From positions 301,822 through 365,821 of the forward strand of contig NZ_JAAMFM010000001.1 in the NCBI RefSeq assembly GCF_013376105.1: DNA of 64,000 bases, given 5' to 3'. The translations under genes were made by a program, and so were the position numbers. Each line of letters starts with the position of its first letter. The stretch's first letter is position 1. Source of the DNA: Arthrobacter wenxiniae (GTDB lineage: Bacteria; Actinomycetota; Actinomycetes; Actinomycetales; Micrococcaceae). This document shows, one piece after another, positions 17,521-25,553 of the stretch. The notes under the pieces were generated by a model. The model searched no databases. It had not been told where the DNA came from and worked only from the letters and a program-made list of their open reading frames with translations.

Positions 17521-18498
17521 CTACAGCCTCGCCTTGTCCTTCAGGGTCGCGCGGGGGTCGCCGTCGGCGGTGGCGGCGGCAAAGGCCTTCACAGCCTCCT
17601 CCGCCTCGTGGCTCAGCTTTTGCGGGACGGAAATGTCGATCGTGACCAGAAGGTCGCCGGAGGCCTTCGACGTCTTCACGCCGGCGCCCTTGACCCGCAG
17701 GGTGCGCCCGGACGGCGTCCCGGCGGGGACCCGGACCCGGACGGACTCACCCGTGAGGGTCGGGACGCTGATGTCAGCCCCGAGCGCCGCCTCCGGGAAT
17801 GTCACCGGCACGTGGATCCGGATGTTGTTGCCGTCGCGGATAAAAAAGTCGTGCGGTTTGACATTGACGGTGACCATGAGGTCGCCCGGTCCGGCCGCAC
17901 CGGCCTGGCCCTTGCCCTTGACCCGGACTTTCTGGCCATCCCTGATCCCGGCCGGGATGCGCACGTCGATAACCTCGCCGCTGGGCTCGCGCAGGCCGAT
18001 CTTGGTGCCGTGGATGGAGCCGGCAAAGGAAATGCTGGTCGACGCCGTCCGGTCCCCGCCCTTGGTGGGCGCCGGCTGGTAGCCGCCGAAGCCGCCGGTG
18101 CCGAAGAGGTCGGCAAATTCGGGGGGAAGCCCCGAGCCGCCGAACCCTGGCGAGGCGCGGCGGGCCCCGCCGCGTCCGCCGCCAAAAAGGTCGCCGAACA
18201 CGTCTTCAAAGCCGGCCGGCCCGCCCTGCCCGCCGGCGCCGCCGGCACTGAACCGGGCACCGCCGCCCATGGCGCGGATGGCGTCATACTGCTCGCGGTC
18301 TTCCTTGTCGGAGAGCACGGAGTACGCCTCGGAGACGTCCTTGAAAGTCCTTTCCGCCTTGGCATCACCGGGATTGGTGTCCGGGTGGTACTTGCGGGCG
18401 AGCTTTCGGTAGGCCTTCTTGATGTCGGCGTCCGACGCATCTTTGGCCACCCCAAGAATCTTGTAAAAGTCCTTTTCGACCCAGTCTTGACTTGCCAA
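17521..18498 (-). CDS. dnaJ: DnaJ-type co-chaperone lacking the zinc-finger domain (CbpA-like)
   Basis: 325 residues from a TTG at 18498 with GAGGAGG upstream. The J domain (residues 10-72) contains the HPD triad (38-40, KYHPDTNPG) that stimulates DnaK. A Gly/Phe-rich linker follows (about 78-130, with [20 protein letters not shown]). The C-terminal substrate-binding domains start near 150 ([20 protein letters not shown]). No CxxCxGxG repeats are present, so this is a type II/CbpA-like J protein even though it sits in the dnaK operon. It works with DnaK and GrpE. A large hairpin separates it from grpE. Confidence 0.92.
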   Translation of the reverse strand: MASQDWVEKDFYKILGVAKDASDADIKKAYRKLARKYHPDTNPGDAKAERTFKDVSEAYSVLSDKEDREQYDAIRAMGGGARFSAGGAGGQGGPAGFEDVFGDLFGGGRGGARRASPGFGGSGLPPEFADLFGTGGFGGYQPAPTKGGDRTASTSISFAGSIHGTKIGLREPSGEVIDVRIPAGIRDGQKVRVKGKGQAGAAGPGDLMVTVNVKPHDFFIRDGNNIRIHVPVTFPEAALGADISVPTLTGESVRVRVPAGTPSGRTLRVKGAGVKTSKASGDLLVTIDISVPQKLSHEAEEAVKAFAAATADGDPRATLKDKARL

Positions 18499-18541
18499 GA
18501 CGCCTCCTCTTCCAAAGTTAGTGGTTCAAATGCCGGTGGTC

Positions 18542-18646
18542 GGGCGCCCTGGTCCCCACATGGGCCCACCAGCCCGCGGGTCCCAGTCTGAATTCGCTCC
18601 AGCGAATTCAGACTGGGCGGGCTTGGGGATCGACCAACGGGCGCCC
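18542..18646 (-). promoter_or_regulatory. Very long hairpin in the grpE-dnaJ intercistronic region
   Basis: A perfect 17-bp stem, 18582-18598 with 18601-18617, encloses a 2-base loop and contains two GAATTC sites. It is extended by AGCCCG/CGGGCT (18571-18576 with 18618-18623), CCCCA/TGGGG (18555-18559 with 18624-18628), TGGTC/GACCA (18550-18554 with 18632-18636) and GGGCGCCC with itself (18542-18549 with 18639-18646). That totals about 41 base pairs with small bulges. No U tract follows. It could be an RNA processing or stabilising element or an L-shaped partial terminator that lowers dnaJ-hspR output. Confidence 0.75.
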
Positions 18647-18660
18647 GGCCAACGGCTGGG

Positions 18661-19254
18661 TTATTCCGGTACTGCCACAACCACCTGGGCGGCGCGCAGG
18701 ACGCGTTCGCCGGACCGGTAGCCCTTGCGCAGCACCTGGCTGACCGTGTCAATCTCGACGTCGCCACCGGGCTGCTGGATGAGTGCCTCGTGCACGGTGG
18801 GGTCGAACGGGACACCGGTGGCGTCGATCCGCTCAAGCCCGTACGTTTCCAAGGTGGTCTCCAGCTTGGCGACGATGGCGGCAAACGGCCCGTCGACGAT
18901 GTCGCCGTGGGTGCGGCCCGCGTCAATGTCGTCCAGCACCGGCAGCAGCGAGTTGAGCACGCCGATCACGGCCATTTGGCCGGCCACGGCACGGTCCCGC
19001 TCCACACGCTTGCGGTAGTTGACGTACTCGGCCTGCAGGCGGAGAAGGTCGTTCTTCAGCTCCGCCGCCTCACCCGCCCCGCTGCCCTGCGCCACCGACT
19101 CCTCGGCAGGAACCTCGACTCCGTTGAGGATCTCCTCCGCCTGGGAGAGGGCGTCGCCGTTGGTGTCGGCGGGGATTTCCCCGGGAGTTTCGACAGGCTC
19201 ACCCACCGGATCGTTCTCCGGCTTGCCCTCATCGGGGTTTACGGATTCAGACAT
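18661..19254 (-). CDS. grpE: GrpE nucleotide exchange factor
   Basis: 197 residues, ATG two bases after the dnaK stop, so tightly coupled to it. An acidic disordered N-terminus (about 1-55) is followed by the coiled-coil dimer helix (ELKNDLLRLQAEYVNYRKRV) and the beta domain with GLERIDATGVPFDPTVHEAL and VLRKGYRSGERVLRAAQVVV near the C-terminus, the GrpE signature. It releases ADP from DnaK to restart the folding cycle. It lies in the operon dnaK-grpE-dnaJ-hspR. Confidence 0.96.
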   Translation of the reverse strand: MSESVNPDEGKPENDPVGEPVETPGEIPADTNGDALSQAEEILNGVEVPAEESVAQGSGAGEAAELKNDLLRLQAEYVNYRKRVERDRAVAGQMAVIGVLNSLLPVLDDIDAGRTHGDIVDGPFAAIVAKLETTLETYGLERIDATGVPFDPTVHEALIQQPGGDVEIDTVSQVLRKGYRSGERVLRAAQVVVAVPE

Positions 19255-19256
19255 GG

Positions 19257-21125
19257 CTACTTCTTCTCGTCTGCGTCTTCGTCGACGATTTCAGCGTCAA
19301 CGATGTCCTCGTCGGCGGAACCCTCCGATGCGGCCCCCTCGGAGGCACCGGCGGCGGACGCGGCACCCTCGGCGGATGCGGCGGCGTAGATGGCCTCGCC
19401 GAGCTTGGACTGCGAAGCCTGCAGCTTCTCAAACGCGGTCTTGACTGCGTCGTCGTCATCGCCGGCCAGCGCCGTCTTGAGTTCGGTGACGTCGGCCTTG
19501 ACAGTGTTCTTGACGTCCTCGGGCAGCTTGTCGTCGTTGTCCGCCAGAACCTTGTCCACGGAGTAGTGCAGCTGCTCGGCGGAGTTGCGGAGATCGGCCG
19601 CCTCGCGGCGCGCCTTGTCCTCCGCGGCGTGTTCCTCGGCCTCGCGGACCATGCGCTCGATGTCGTCCTTGGAAAGCGCGGTGCCGCCGGTGATGGTCAT
19701 GGACTGCTCGGCGCCCGTGCCCTTGTCCTTGGCGGACACGTGGACAATGCCGTTGGCGTCGATGTCGAAGGTGACCTCAACCTGCGGGACGCCACGCGGC
19801 GCAGGGGCAATGCCGGTCAGCTCAAAGGTGCCCAGCGGCTTGTTGTCGCGGGTGAACTGGCGCTCGCCCTGGAAGACCTGGATGGCCACGGACGGCTGGT
19901 TGTCGTCGGCGGTCGTGAAGGTTTCGCTGCGCTTGGTCGGGATGGCCGTGTTGCGCTCGATCAGGTTGGTCATGACACCGCCCTTGGTCTCGATGCCCAG
20001 GGACAGCGGGGTGACGTCGATGAGCAGGACGTCCTTGCGCTCGCCCTTCAGCACGCCGGCCTGGAGTGCGGCGCCAACGGCGACGACCTCGTCCGGGTTG
20101 ACGCCCTTGTTGGGCTCCTTGCCGCCGGCCAGTTCCTTGACCAGGTCGTAGACGGCGGGCATGCGGGTGGAGCCGCCAACCAGCACGATGTGGTCAATGT
20201 CGGAAACCTTGATGTTGGCTTCCTTGATGACGTCGTTGAACGGCTTCTTGGTGCGCTCGAGCAGGTCCTTGGTCAGGTCCTGGAACTTCGCGCGGGTCAG
20301 CTGCTCGTCCAGGTGCACCGGGCCGTCGGGGGTGACGGAGAGGTACTGCAGGGAGACGTTGGTGGACGTCGAGGAGGAGAGCTCCTTCTTCGCCTGTTCG
20401 GAGGCTTCACGCAGTCGCTGCAGGGCAATCTTGTCCTTGGACAGGTCGATGCCCTTGACCTTGAGCTGGTTCAGCAGGTAGTCAACCACGCGCTGGTCCC
20501 AGTCGTCGCCGCCGAGGCGGTTGTCGCCGTAGGTGGCGCGGACCTGGATGGTGGAGAACTCGTCCTCGTCCTTGCCAACTTCCAGCAGGGAGACGTCAAA
20601 GGTGCCGCCGCCAAGGTCGAAGACCAGGATGAGCTCGTCTTCCTTGCCCTTGTCCAGGCCGTACGCGAGGGCGGCAGCGGTGGGCTCGTTGACAATGCGC
20701 AGCACGTTCAGGCCGGCAATTTCACCCGCCTCCTTGGTGGCCTGGCGCTCGGCGTCGTTGAAGTAGGCCGGGACGGTGACCACGGCGTCGGTGACCTTTT
20801 CACCCAGGTAGGCTTCGGCGTCGTTCTTCAGCTTCATCAGGATGCGCGCGGAGATTTCCTGCGCCGTGTACTTCTTGTCGTCGATCGCGATGCTCCAGTC
20901 GGTGCCCATGTGGCGCTTGACGGAGGCGATGGTGCGCTCGATGTTGTTGACGGCCTGGCGCTTGGCGATTTCGCCGACCAGGACTTCCCCGCTCTTGGAG
21001 AAGGCAACAACTGACGGGGTGGTGCGGCCGCCTTCGGCGTTGGCGATGACGGTGGGCTCGCCGCCTTCCAGCACGGAGACGACAGAGTTGGTGGTTCCGA
21101 GGTCAATACCTACGGCACGTGACAT
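19257..21125 (-). CDS. dnaK: Chaperone DnaK (Hsp70)
   Basis: 622 residues, the usual actinobacterial length. Hsp70 signatures are intact: [11 protein letters not shown] at the N-terminus, [19 protein letters not shown] motif (here [18 protein letters not shown]), and [13 protein letters not shown] near residue 310. The substrate-binding domain includes [14 protein letters not shown] (about 360), and the tail ends in an acidic run ([14 protein letters not shown]). AAAGGAACC precedes the ATG. Besides protein folding it serves as HspR co-repressor, linking free chaperone level to operon transcription. The promoter and two HAIR sites lie just upstream. Confidence 0.98.
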   Translation of the reverse strand: MSRAVGIDLGTTNSVVSVLEGGEPTVIANAEGGRTTPSVVAFSKSGEVLVGEIAKRQAVNNIERTIASVKRHMGTDWSIAIDDKKYTAQEISARILMKLKNDAEAYLGEKVTDAVVTVPAYFNDAERQATKEAGEIAGLNVLRIVNEPTAAALAYGLDKGKEDELILVFDLGGGTFDVSLLEVGKDEDEFSTIQVRATYGDNRLGGDDWDQRVVDYLLNQLKVKGIDLSKDKIALQRLREASEQAKKELSSSTSTNVSLQYLSVTPDGPVHLDEQLTRAKFQDLTKDLLERTKKPFNDVIKEANIKVSDIDHIVLVGGSTRMPAVYDLVKELAGGKEPNKGVNPDEVVAVGAALQAGVLKGERKDVLLIDVTPLSLGIETKGGVMTNLIERNTAIPTKRSETFTTADDNQPSVAIQVFQGERQFTRDNKPLGTFELTGIAPAPRGVPQVEVTFDIDANGIVHVSAKDKGTGAEQSMTITGGTALSKDDIERMVREAEEHAAEDKARREAADLRNSAEQLHYSVDKVLADNDDKLPEDVKNTVKADVTELKTALAGDDDDAVKTAFEKLQASQSKLGEAIYAAASAEGAASAAGASEGAASEGSADEDIVDAEIVDEDADEKK

Positions 21126-21201
21126 AAGTGGTTCCTTTCATGGGCCGCCGTGTGAACAAGTCCGCGCCGGGGTGGCTGCGGGTTCGCCCAACCAGCGGGT
21201 A

Positions 21202-21220
21202 TTGAGCGTTCTGGGCTCAA
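21202..21220 (-). promoter_or_regulatory. HAIR site 1 (HspR operator) at the dnaK start region
   Basis: TTGAGC-N7-GCTCAA, matching the core of the HspR-associated inverted repeat (consensus CTTGAGT-N7-ACTCAAG). It sits just downstream of the -10 box, where bound HspR would block transcription. Confidence 0.85.
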
Positions 21221-21247
21221 CTTTACTCAGGCTCGTTCCCATGTCAA
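21220..21247 (-). promoter_or_regulatory. dnaK operon promoter
   Basis: Read on the minus strand, TTGACA (21242-21247) is followed after 16 bases by TAAAGT (21220-21225), a near-consensus housekeeping sigma promoter. It is bracketed by HAIR sites on both sides. The 5' leader to the dnaK ATG is about 85 bases. Confidence 0.8.
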
Positions 21248-21251
21248 ATGA

Positions 21252-21274
21252 AGTTGAGCGTTGTTGGCTCAACT
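21252..21274 (-). promoter_or_regulatory. HAIR site 2 (HspR operator) upstream of the dnaK promoter
   Basis: AGTTGAGC-N7-GCTCAACT, a perfect 8-bp dyad with a 7-base spacer, immediately upstream of the -35 box. The remaining 200 bases up to 21473 show no gene; they hold an 8-bp dyad at 21385-21419 and the -10-like box of the next gene. Confidence 0.88.
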
Positions 21275-21460
21275 TTCACCGTAGGCGGAATCGGACGACG
21301 GCGGGGGCCCGGGTTCCGTGCCCCGCCGTGCCGAGCCGCTTGGAAGCTGGGCGTCGTGGGGCCCCAATGATGCTCAGCTTTAAGAGTGGAGCCTCATTGA
21401 CACCCAACGGCGCTCCACTTCAAGGTTTGGGCGGGCGTGGCGCCCGGCTCCGGCCGGGCA

Positions 21461-21466
21461 TACACT
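21461..21466 (+). promoter_or_regulatory. -10-like box TACACT, leaderless position
   Basis: TACACT ends seven bases before the ATG at 21474, with no Shine-Dalgarno sequence between them. Confidence 0.45.
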
Positions 21467-21473
21467 CCCATTT

Positions 21474-22292
21474 ATGAACGCTGAAAACGGCCCCGGAGAT
21501 GTTTACACGCACGGCCACCACGAAAGCGTGCTGAGATCCCACGCGTCGCGGACAGCGGCCAATTCGGCGGCATACCTCATCCCCCATCTCACCCACGGCC
21601 TCCGGGTGCTGGACGTTGGCGCCGGTCCCGGCACCATCACGGCGGACTTTGCCCGGCTGGTGGCACCCGGCGAGGTGCTGGGGCTGGACCGCTCGCCCGA
21701 GGTGGTGGCGGCCGCGACGGCGCTGGCGGCGGAGCAGCACCTGGCCAACCTCAGCTTTGACACGGGCGACATCTACGACCTCGACTTCCCGGACGGCACC
21801 TTTGACGTGGTCCATGCCCATCAGGTCCTGCAGCACCTGACGGACCCGGTTGAGGCGTTGCGCGAGATGCGCCGGGTGGCCCGGCCCGGCGGCATCGTGG
21901 CGGTGCGGGACGCGGACTTCCACGGCATGTCCTGGTACCCGGAACTGCCCGAACTCGACGAATGGATGGAGGTGTACCAGCGGGTGGCCCGGCACAACAA
22001 CGCCGAGCCCGACGCCGGGCGGCGCCTGGTCCACTGGGCGCTGGCCGCGGGACTGACGGACGTGGCGCCGTCGTCGGCCAACTGGCTCTACGCCACGGAC
22101 GGCGAACGGGCCTGGATATCCGGGGTGTGGGCGGACCGGGTGGAGAAGTCGGCCTTCGCCGAGCAGGCCGTCGCCTACGGGATGGCCGACGCTGCGGGGC
22201 TGGCCAGGATGGCGGCGGGCTGGCGGCGCTGGGGCGGGTCGAAGGACGGCTGGCTGCTCATGCCCAACGGCGAAATCATCGCGCGGGCCTAG
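21474..22292 (+). CDS. SAM-dependent class I methyltransferase
   Basis: 272 residues. Motif I is VLDVGAGPGTITADFA (about 44-59), the acidic end of strand 2 is VLGLDRSPEVVAAA, and motif IV VVHAHQVLQHLTDPVEALRE is typical of the UbiE/Methyltransf_11 group that acts on small molecules. The C-terminal 100 residues are Trp-rich and probably form the substrate cap. The target is unknown. The gene stands 24 bases before the TMEM175-like gene, which may be co-transcribed. Confidence 0.9.
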   Translation: MNAENGPGDVYTHGHHESVLRSHASRTAANSAAYLIPHLTHGLRVLDVGAGPGTITADFARLVAPGEVLGLDRSPEVVAAATALAAEQHLANLSFDTGDIYDLDFPDGTFDVVHAHQVLQHLTDPVEALREMRRVARPGGIVAVRDADFHGMSWYPELPELDEWMEVYQRVARHNNAEPDAGRRLVHWALAAGLTDVAPSSANWLYATDGERAWISGVWADRVEKSAFAEQAVAYGMADAAGLARMAAGWRRWGGSKDGWLLMPNGEIIARA

Positions 22293-22316
22293 CCGCCCGG
22301 ACCCGCGCGGAAGAGT

Positions 22317-22901
22317 ATGGAAAAGAACAGGCTCGAGGCGCTCAGCGACGGCGTTCTGGCGATCATCATCACCATCATGGTGCTGGAATTCAAGACACCG
22401 GCAACCGGTGACTGGACGGGGCTGGCAAGCATCCTGCCGACCCTGTTGAGCTACCTGCTGAGCTTCATCTACATCGGCATCTACTGGAACAACCACCACC
22501 ACATGATCAAGCTGGCCGATGAGGTGACCGGAGGCATCCTGTGGGCCAACCTGCACCTGCTGTTCTGGCTGTCCCTGGTGCCGTTCATGACGCGGTGGAT
22601 GGACGAGTCCGGGTTCGCCGTGGTGCCGGTCTTCATCTACGGCGTCAACCTGCTGCTGGCGGCCGTCGCCTACGCCATCCTGCAGGCGGGGTTCATCCGC
22701 CAGCAGGGTCCGGGCGGGCGCCTGGCCGGGGCATTGGGGAGGAACGTCAAGGCCCGCATCTCGCCCGTCATCTACATTGCGGGGTGTGCGCTTGCCTTCG
22801 TTTCGCCCACTTTCGGGCTGGCCGCCTACGCCGCGGTGGCCGCCATCTGGCTGGTGCCTGACCGCGGCATGGAGCGCGTGCTGCGAAGCGGTGGGGCCTA
22901 A
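22317..22901 (+). CDS. TMEM175/DUF1211 family potassium channel-like protein
   Basis: 194 residues. The defining motif of the family, R-x-E-A-x-S-D-G-V-x-A-I at the start of helix 1, reads RLEALSDGVLAIIITIMVLE. Further matches are SYLLSFIYIGIYWNNHHHM and LFWLSLVPFMTRWM. Six hydrophobic segments are predicted, the typical prokaryotic single-repeat form that assembles as a tetrameric K+ channel. Physiological role is unknown. Its 3' end overlaps the convergent DinB-like gene by four bases. Confidence 0.9.
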   Translation: MEKNRLEALSDGVLAIIITIMVLEFKTPATGDWTGLASILPTLLSYLLSFIYIGIYWNNHHHMIKLADEVTGGILWANLHLLFWLSLVPFMTRWMDESGFAVVPVFIYGVNLLLAAVAYAILQAGFIRQQGPGGRLAGALGRNVKARISPVIYIAGCALAFVSPTFGLAAYAAVAAIWLVPDRGMERVLRSGGA

Positions 22902-23401
22902 CCGTCGGCGCCGAGGGACAACTGCCTGGCGTGGAAGTCAAAGTGCAGCGTGGGGTAGGCGTAGACGTCCGCCAGTGCCATGGAGGGCTGGAAGAAGGGG
23001 TCCCAGCGGCCAGGGAAGTCCATGCACCTGGCCAACGACGCCGGGGACTCGCCTTCCAGCGCGGCCGTCAGTTGGCGCGTGGTGGCGTGCATTTTCCGCG
23101 ACATCCGCCGGTGGTTGAACACGAGCGCGGCGGCGCGCGAGCCCCAAAAGTTCACGATGTCAAACGGCACGGTGGCCGCGTTCAAGGTGCGGGCAAACGC
23201 GCGGCCCCACGGCCGGGGGAGCCTGCTGACCATTTTGACCAGCGGCACCAGCGCCTGCACCACCATGAATCCGAAGACCATGTGGAACAGCAGCTCCTCA
23301 TTGTTCCAGCGGGTCCCGGCACTGCGGGCCTTCAACTGCGCGGGGGTTGCCCGGGCCAAATAGGCGTCCAGTTCCCGGCAGGCGCGCTGGTAGTCCGCCA
23401 T
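22898..23401 (-). CDS. DinB/maleylpyruvate-isomerase-fold protein
   Basis: 167 residues from ATG 23401, with GGAGAG at proper spacing. It has the helical-bundle pattern of the DinB superfamily: an N-terminal helix YQRACRELDAYLARATPAQL, RWNNEELLFHMVFGFMV with the first metal-ligand-type His, and HFDFHARQLSL near the C-terminus supplying further His residues. In actinobacteria such proteins are often mycothiol-dependent enzymes, but no specific substrate can be assigned. It is convergent with the TMEM175-like gene. Confidence 0.7.
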   Translation of the reverse strand: MADYQRACRELDAYLARATPAQLKARSAGTRWNNEELLFHMVFGFMVVQALVPLVKMVSRLPRPWGRAFARTLNAATVPFDIVNFWGSRAAALVFNHRRMSRKMHATTRQLTAALEGESPASLARCMDFPGRWDPFFQPSMALADVYAYPTLHFDFHARQLSLGADG

Positions 23402-23433
23402 GGTCCGCTCTCCACGCATGTCCACGGGATGCC

Positions 23434-23757
23434 TTACCCTGCGCTGCCGGCGGAGACGCCGACCGCGGCACGGATGGCTCCGCGCAGGGTGTCCAGGTCC
23501 GGCTGCCCGGCGAGGCCTGCCGGTGTTGGATAGACGCGGCACGTCACGGCCGGTTCGGTGTCCACGGGGAAGAGGTCCGCACCGTCAATGGTGAAGGTCG
23601 GCGAGCCGTGGAAGCCCAGTTCCGCAGCGTCGTCTTCGGAGTGGATCTCCCGCACGGCCAGCGGCGCCGCGTTCAGGCCCTCAAGGGCCAGGGCGCGGGC
23701 AAACAGCTCACCGGCGGAGGCACTGTGGGGACAGCCGGGGATGGTGCGCAGTTCCAT
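23434..23757 (-). CDS. Thioredoxin-fold protein with CPHS motif, end of the arsenic operon
   Basis: 107 residues. The second of two close ATGs (23757) is chosen because GGAGG lies seven bases before it; the first (23763) is only one base from that site. The fold is suggested by TIPGCPHSASAGELFARAL with a single active-site Cys (CPHS rather than CxxC), then ELGFHGSPTFTIDGADLF with the cis-Pro loop. Similar small proteins accompany mer and ars genes. It overlaps the preceding flavoprotein gene by an ATGA junction, so it could help reduce arsenate or arsenicals. That role is inference. Confidence 0.7.
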   Translation of the reverse strand: MELRTIPGCPHSASAGELFARALALEGLNAAPLAVREIHSEDDAAELGFHGSPTFTIDGADLFPVDTEPAVTCRVYPTPAGLAGQPDLDTLRGAIRAAVGVSAGSAG

Positions 23758-23759
23758 GG

Positions 23760-25142
23760 TCATGCCTCCATTCTCCCGCCTTTCAGCGGTCCGGTGCGCG
23801 CGGGATAACCAAGCAGCACCGGGTCGTTCGTTCCGCAGCAGGAGGTCTCCCGCGCACCGGCTTCCGCAAATTGTTCGTCGTCACCGCTGCCAAGGTCGGA
23901 AGAACAGACGCCCGTGCGGGGAAGTTCCAGGTGGACGGCGTCGGCGGCGGCCTGGTTGCCGGCGAGCGCGGCGGCGATGGAGCGGACCTGTTCGTAACCG
24001 GTGGCCAGCAGGAACGTTGGCGCACGGCCGTAGGATTTCATGCCGGCCAGGTAAAAGTCCTTTTCCGGGTGGGCCAGGACCTTGGCCCCGTGGGCCGGGA
24101 CGGTGCCACAGGAGTGGAATTCCGGGTCGATCAGCGGCCCCAGCTCCCGCGGCGCCTCTACGCCGGGATCCAGCTCCAGCCGCAGTTCCTTCAGGATGTC
24201 CAGGTTGGGGCGGAAGCCCGTGGCCGGCACCACCACGTCCACGGCCAGGTCAACTGCCCCGTCCGCGGTGGCCCCGTGCACGACGAGCCCGTCCGTCGAC
24301 GTGGTGATTGCCGTGATGGTGAAGGAGGTGTGCAGCTCCACCGCACCCGACTCCACGAGCTTGCGCAGCCGGGTGCCGAGCCGGCCGCGGGCCGGGAGCC
24401 CGTCCAGGTCCCCGCCGCCAAACGCCCCGGCTGCGGAGGCGCCGCGCACGGCCCAGCTGATCCGGGTGCCCGGCTCAGCCGCCGCCAGTTCGCCCAGGGC
24501 CAGCAGCGTGTTGGCCGCGGAGTGTCCGGCCCCCACCACCAGCACATGGCGGCCGGCGAATTGGGCGCGGTCCCGGCCCGTGACGTCGGGCAGCGGCGCA
24601 GTGATGCGCGTCCCGGCTTCGGTCTCCCCGGCGGCAGGGAGCCCCGCCTGGCCCAGCGGGTTGGGCGTGCGCCACGTGCCGGAGGTGTCAATGACGGCCC
24701 GGGCCTGAAGATCCTCAAAGGAGCCACCTGCGCCAGCAATCCGGACCAGGAACGGGGTATCGTCCCGGTTGCGGGAGTGGGTTTTATCCAGGCCCACACG
24801 GCTGACGGCAATGACCTCGGCCCCGGTGCGGATGTGTGGGGCAAGTGCGACGGTGGCTGCCAAAGGCTCCAAATAGTCCGCAACCAGCGCTTCGCCTGTG
24901 GGCAGTGCCGTGTCCCGTGGGGCCAGCCACCCGTCCGCGGCGAGGAGCCGCGCACAGGCGGCATCGACGTCGTACTTCCACGGGGAGAACAGCCTGGTGT
25001 GGCCCCAGGCACGGATGGCCTCGCCCACCCGGGGACCGGCCTCCAGGACCAGGGGTGTGAGCCCGTTCTCCAGCAGGTGGGCCGCTGCCGCAAGGCCAAC
25101 CGGCCCGGCGCCGATCACGATGACGGGCAGGCCGGCTTTCAT
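23760..25142 (-). CDS. arsO: ArsO-like FAD-dependent monooxygenase/oxidoreductase
   Basis: 460 residues. The N-terminal Rossmann motif is VIVIGAGPVGLAAAAHLLE (FAD), with a second GxGxxA-type motif HVLVVGAGHSAANTLLALGE near 205 (NADPH), and VVPATGFRPNLDIL for the ATG-type flavin motif. The C-terminus has LPRTGVCSS and ETSCCGT, cysteine-containing segments. ArsO flavoproteins are known from actinobacterial ars clusters such as Streptomyces arsRBOCT, but their reaction is unproven. It overlaps the arsC stop by ATGA and the downstream thioredoxin-like gene in the same way. Confidence 0.82.
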   Translation of the reverse strand: MKAGLPVIVIGAGPVGLAAAAHLLENGLTPLVLEAGPRVGEAIRAWGHTRLFSPWKYDVDAACARLLAADGWLAPRDTALPTGEALVADYLEPLAATVALAPHIRTGAEVIAVSRVGLDKTHSRNRDDTPFLVRIAGAGGSFEDLQARAVIDTSGTWRTPNPLGQAGLPAAGETEAGTRITAPLPDVTGRDRAQFAGRHVLVVGAGHSAANTLLALGELAAAEPGTRISWAVRGASAAGAFGGGDLDGLPARGRLGTRLRKLVESGAVELHTSFTITAITTSTDGLVVHGATADGAVDLAVDVVVPATGFRPNLDILKELRLELDPGVEAPRELGPLIDPEFHSCGTVPAHGAKVLAHPEKDFYLAGMKSYGRAPTFLLATGYEQVRSIAAALAGNQAAADAVHLELPRTGVCSSDLGSGDDEQFAEAGARETSCCGTNDPVLLGYPARTGPLKGGRMEA

Positions 25143-25546
25143 GGCAGCAGCTCCGCGAGCAGGGACTGGACGCGGGCCTTGATGTCGTCGCGGATGGGGC
25201 GCACGGCGTCCACACCCTGCCCGGCCGGGTCCTCAAGCTCCCAGTCCTCGTAGCGCTTGCCCGGAAAAATCGGGCAGGTGTCGCCGCAGCCCATGGTGAT
25301 GACGACGTCGGACTCCCTCACGGCGTCCGTGGTGAGCACCTTGGGGATCTCGGCGGACATGTCGATGCCGTCCTCGGCCATGGCGGCCACGGCGGCCGGG
25401 TTGACCGATTCTGCAGGCTCGGAGCCGGCCGAGCGGACTTCCACGGCCCCGCCGGAAAGGGCGGTGAGATAGGCGGCGGCCATCTGGGAACGTCCGGCGT
25501 TGTGCACGCAGACGAACAGGACGGAGGGTTTCTTGGCGGTGTCCAT
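25139..25546 (-). CDS. arsC: Arsenate reductase, LMW-phosphatase type
   Basis: 135 residues. The phosphatase P-loop CVHNAGRS (Cys13 to Arg19) binds arsenate. Downstream ITMGCGDTCPIFPGKRYEDW supplies the additional Cys residues found in actinobacterial ArsC enzymes that use mycothiol or thioredoxin as electron donor. It reduces As(V) to As(III), which Acr3 then exports. TAGGAG before the ATG overlaps the acr3 stop codon, and the 3' end overlaps arsO. Confidence 0.93.
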   Translation of the reverse strand: MDTAKKPSVLFVCVHNAGRSQMAAAYLTALSGGAVEVRSAGSEPAESVNPAAVAAMAEDGIDMSAEIPKVLTTDAVRESDVVITMGCGDTCPIFPGKRYEDWELEDPAGQGVDAVRPIRDDIKARVQSLLAELLP

Positions 25547-25553
25547 GGTTCTC

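Noticed and set aside
21385..21425. Second promoter for the methyltransferase gene using TTGACA at 21397
   Set aside because: No acceptable -10 box at 16-18 bases; TACACT at 21461 is a better candidate. The 8-bp dyad around it (21385-21392 with 21412-21419) remains unexplained.
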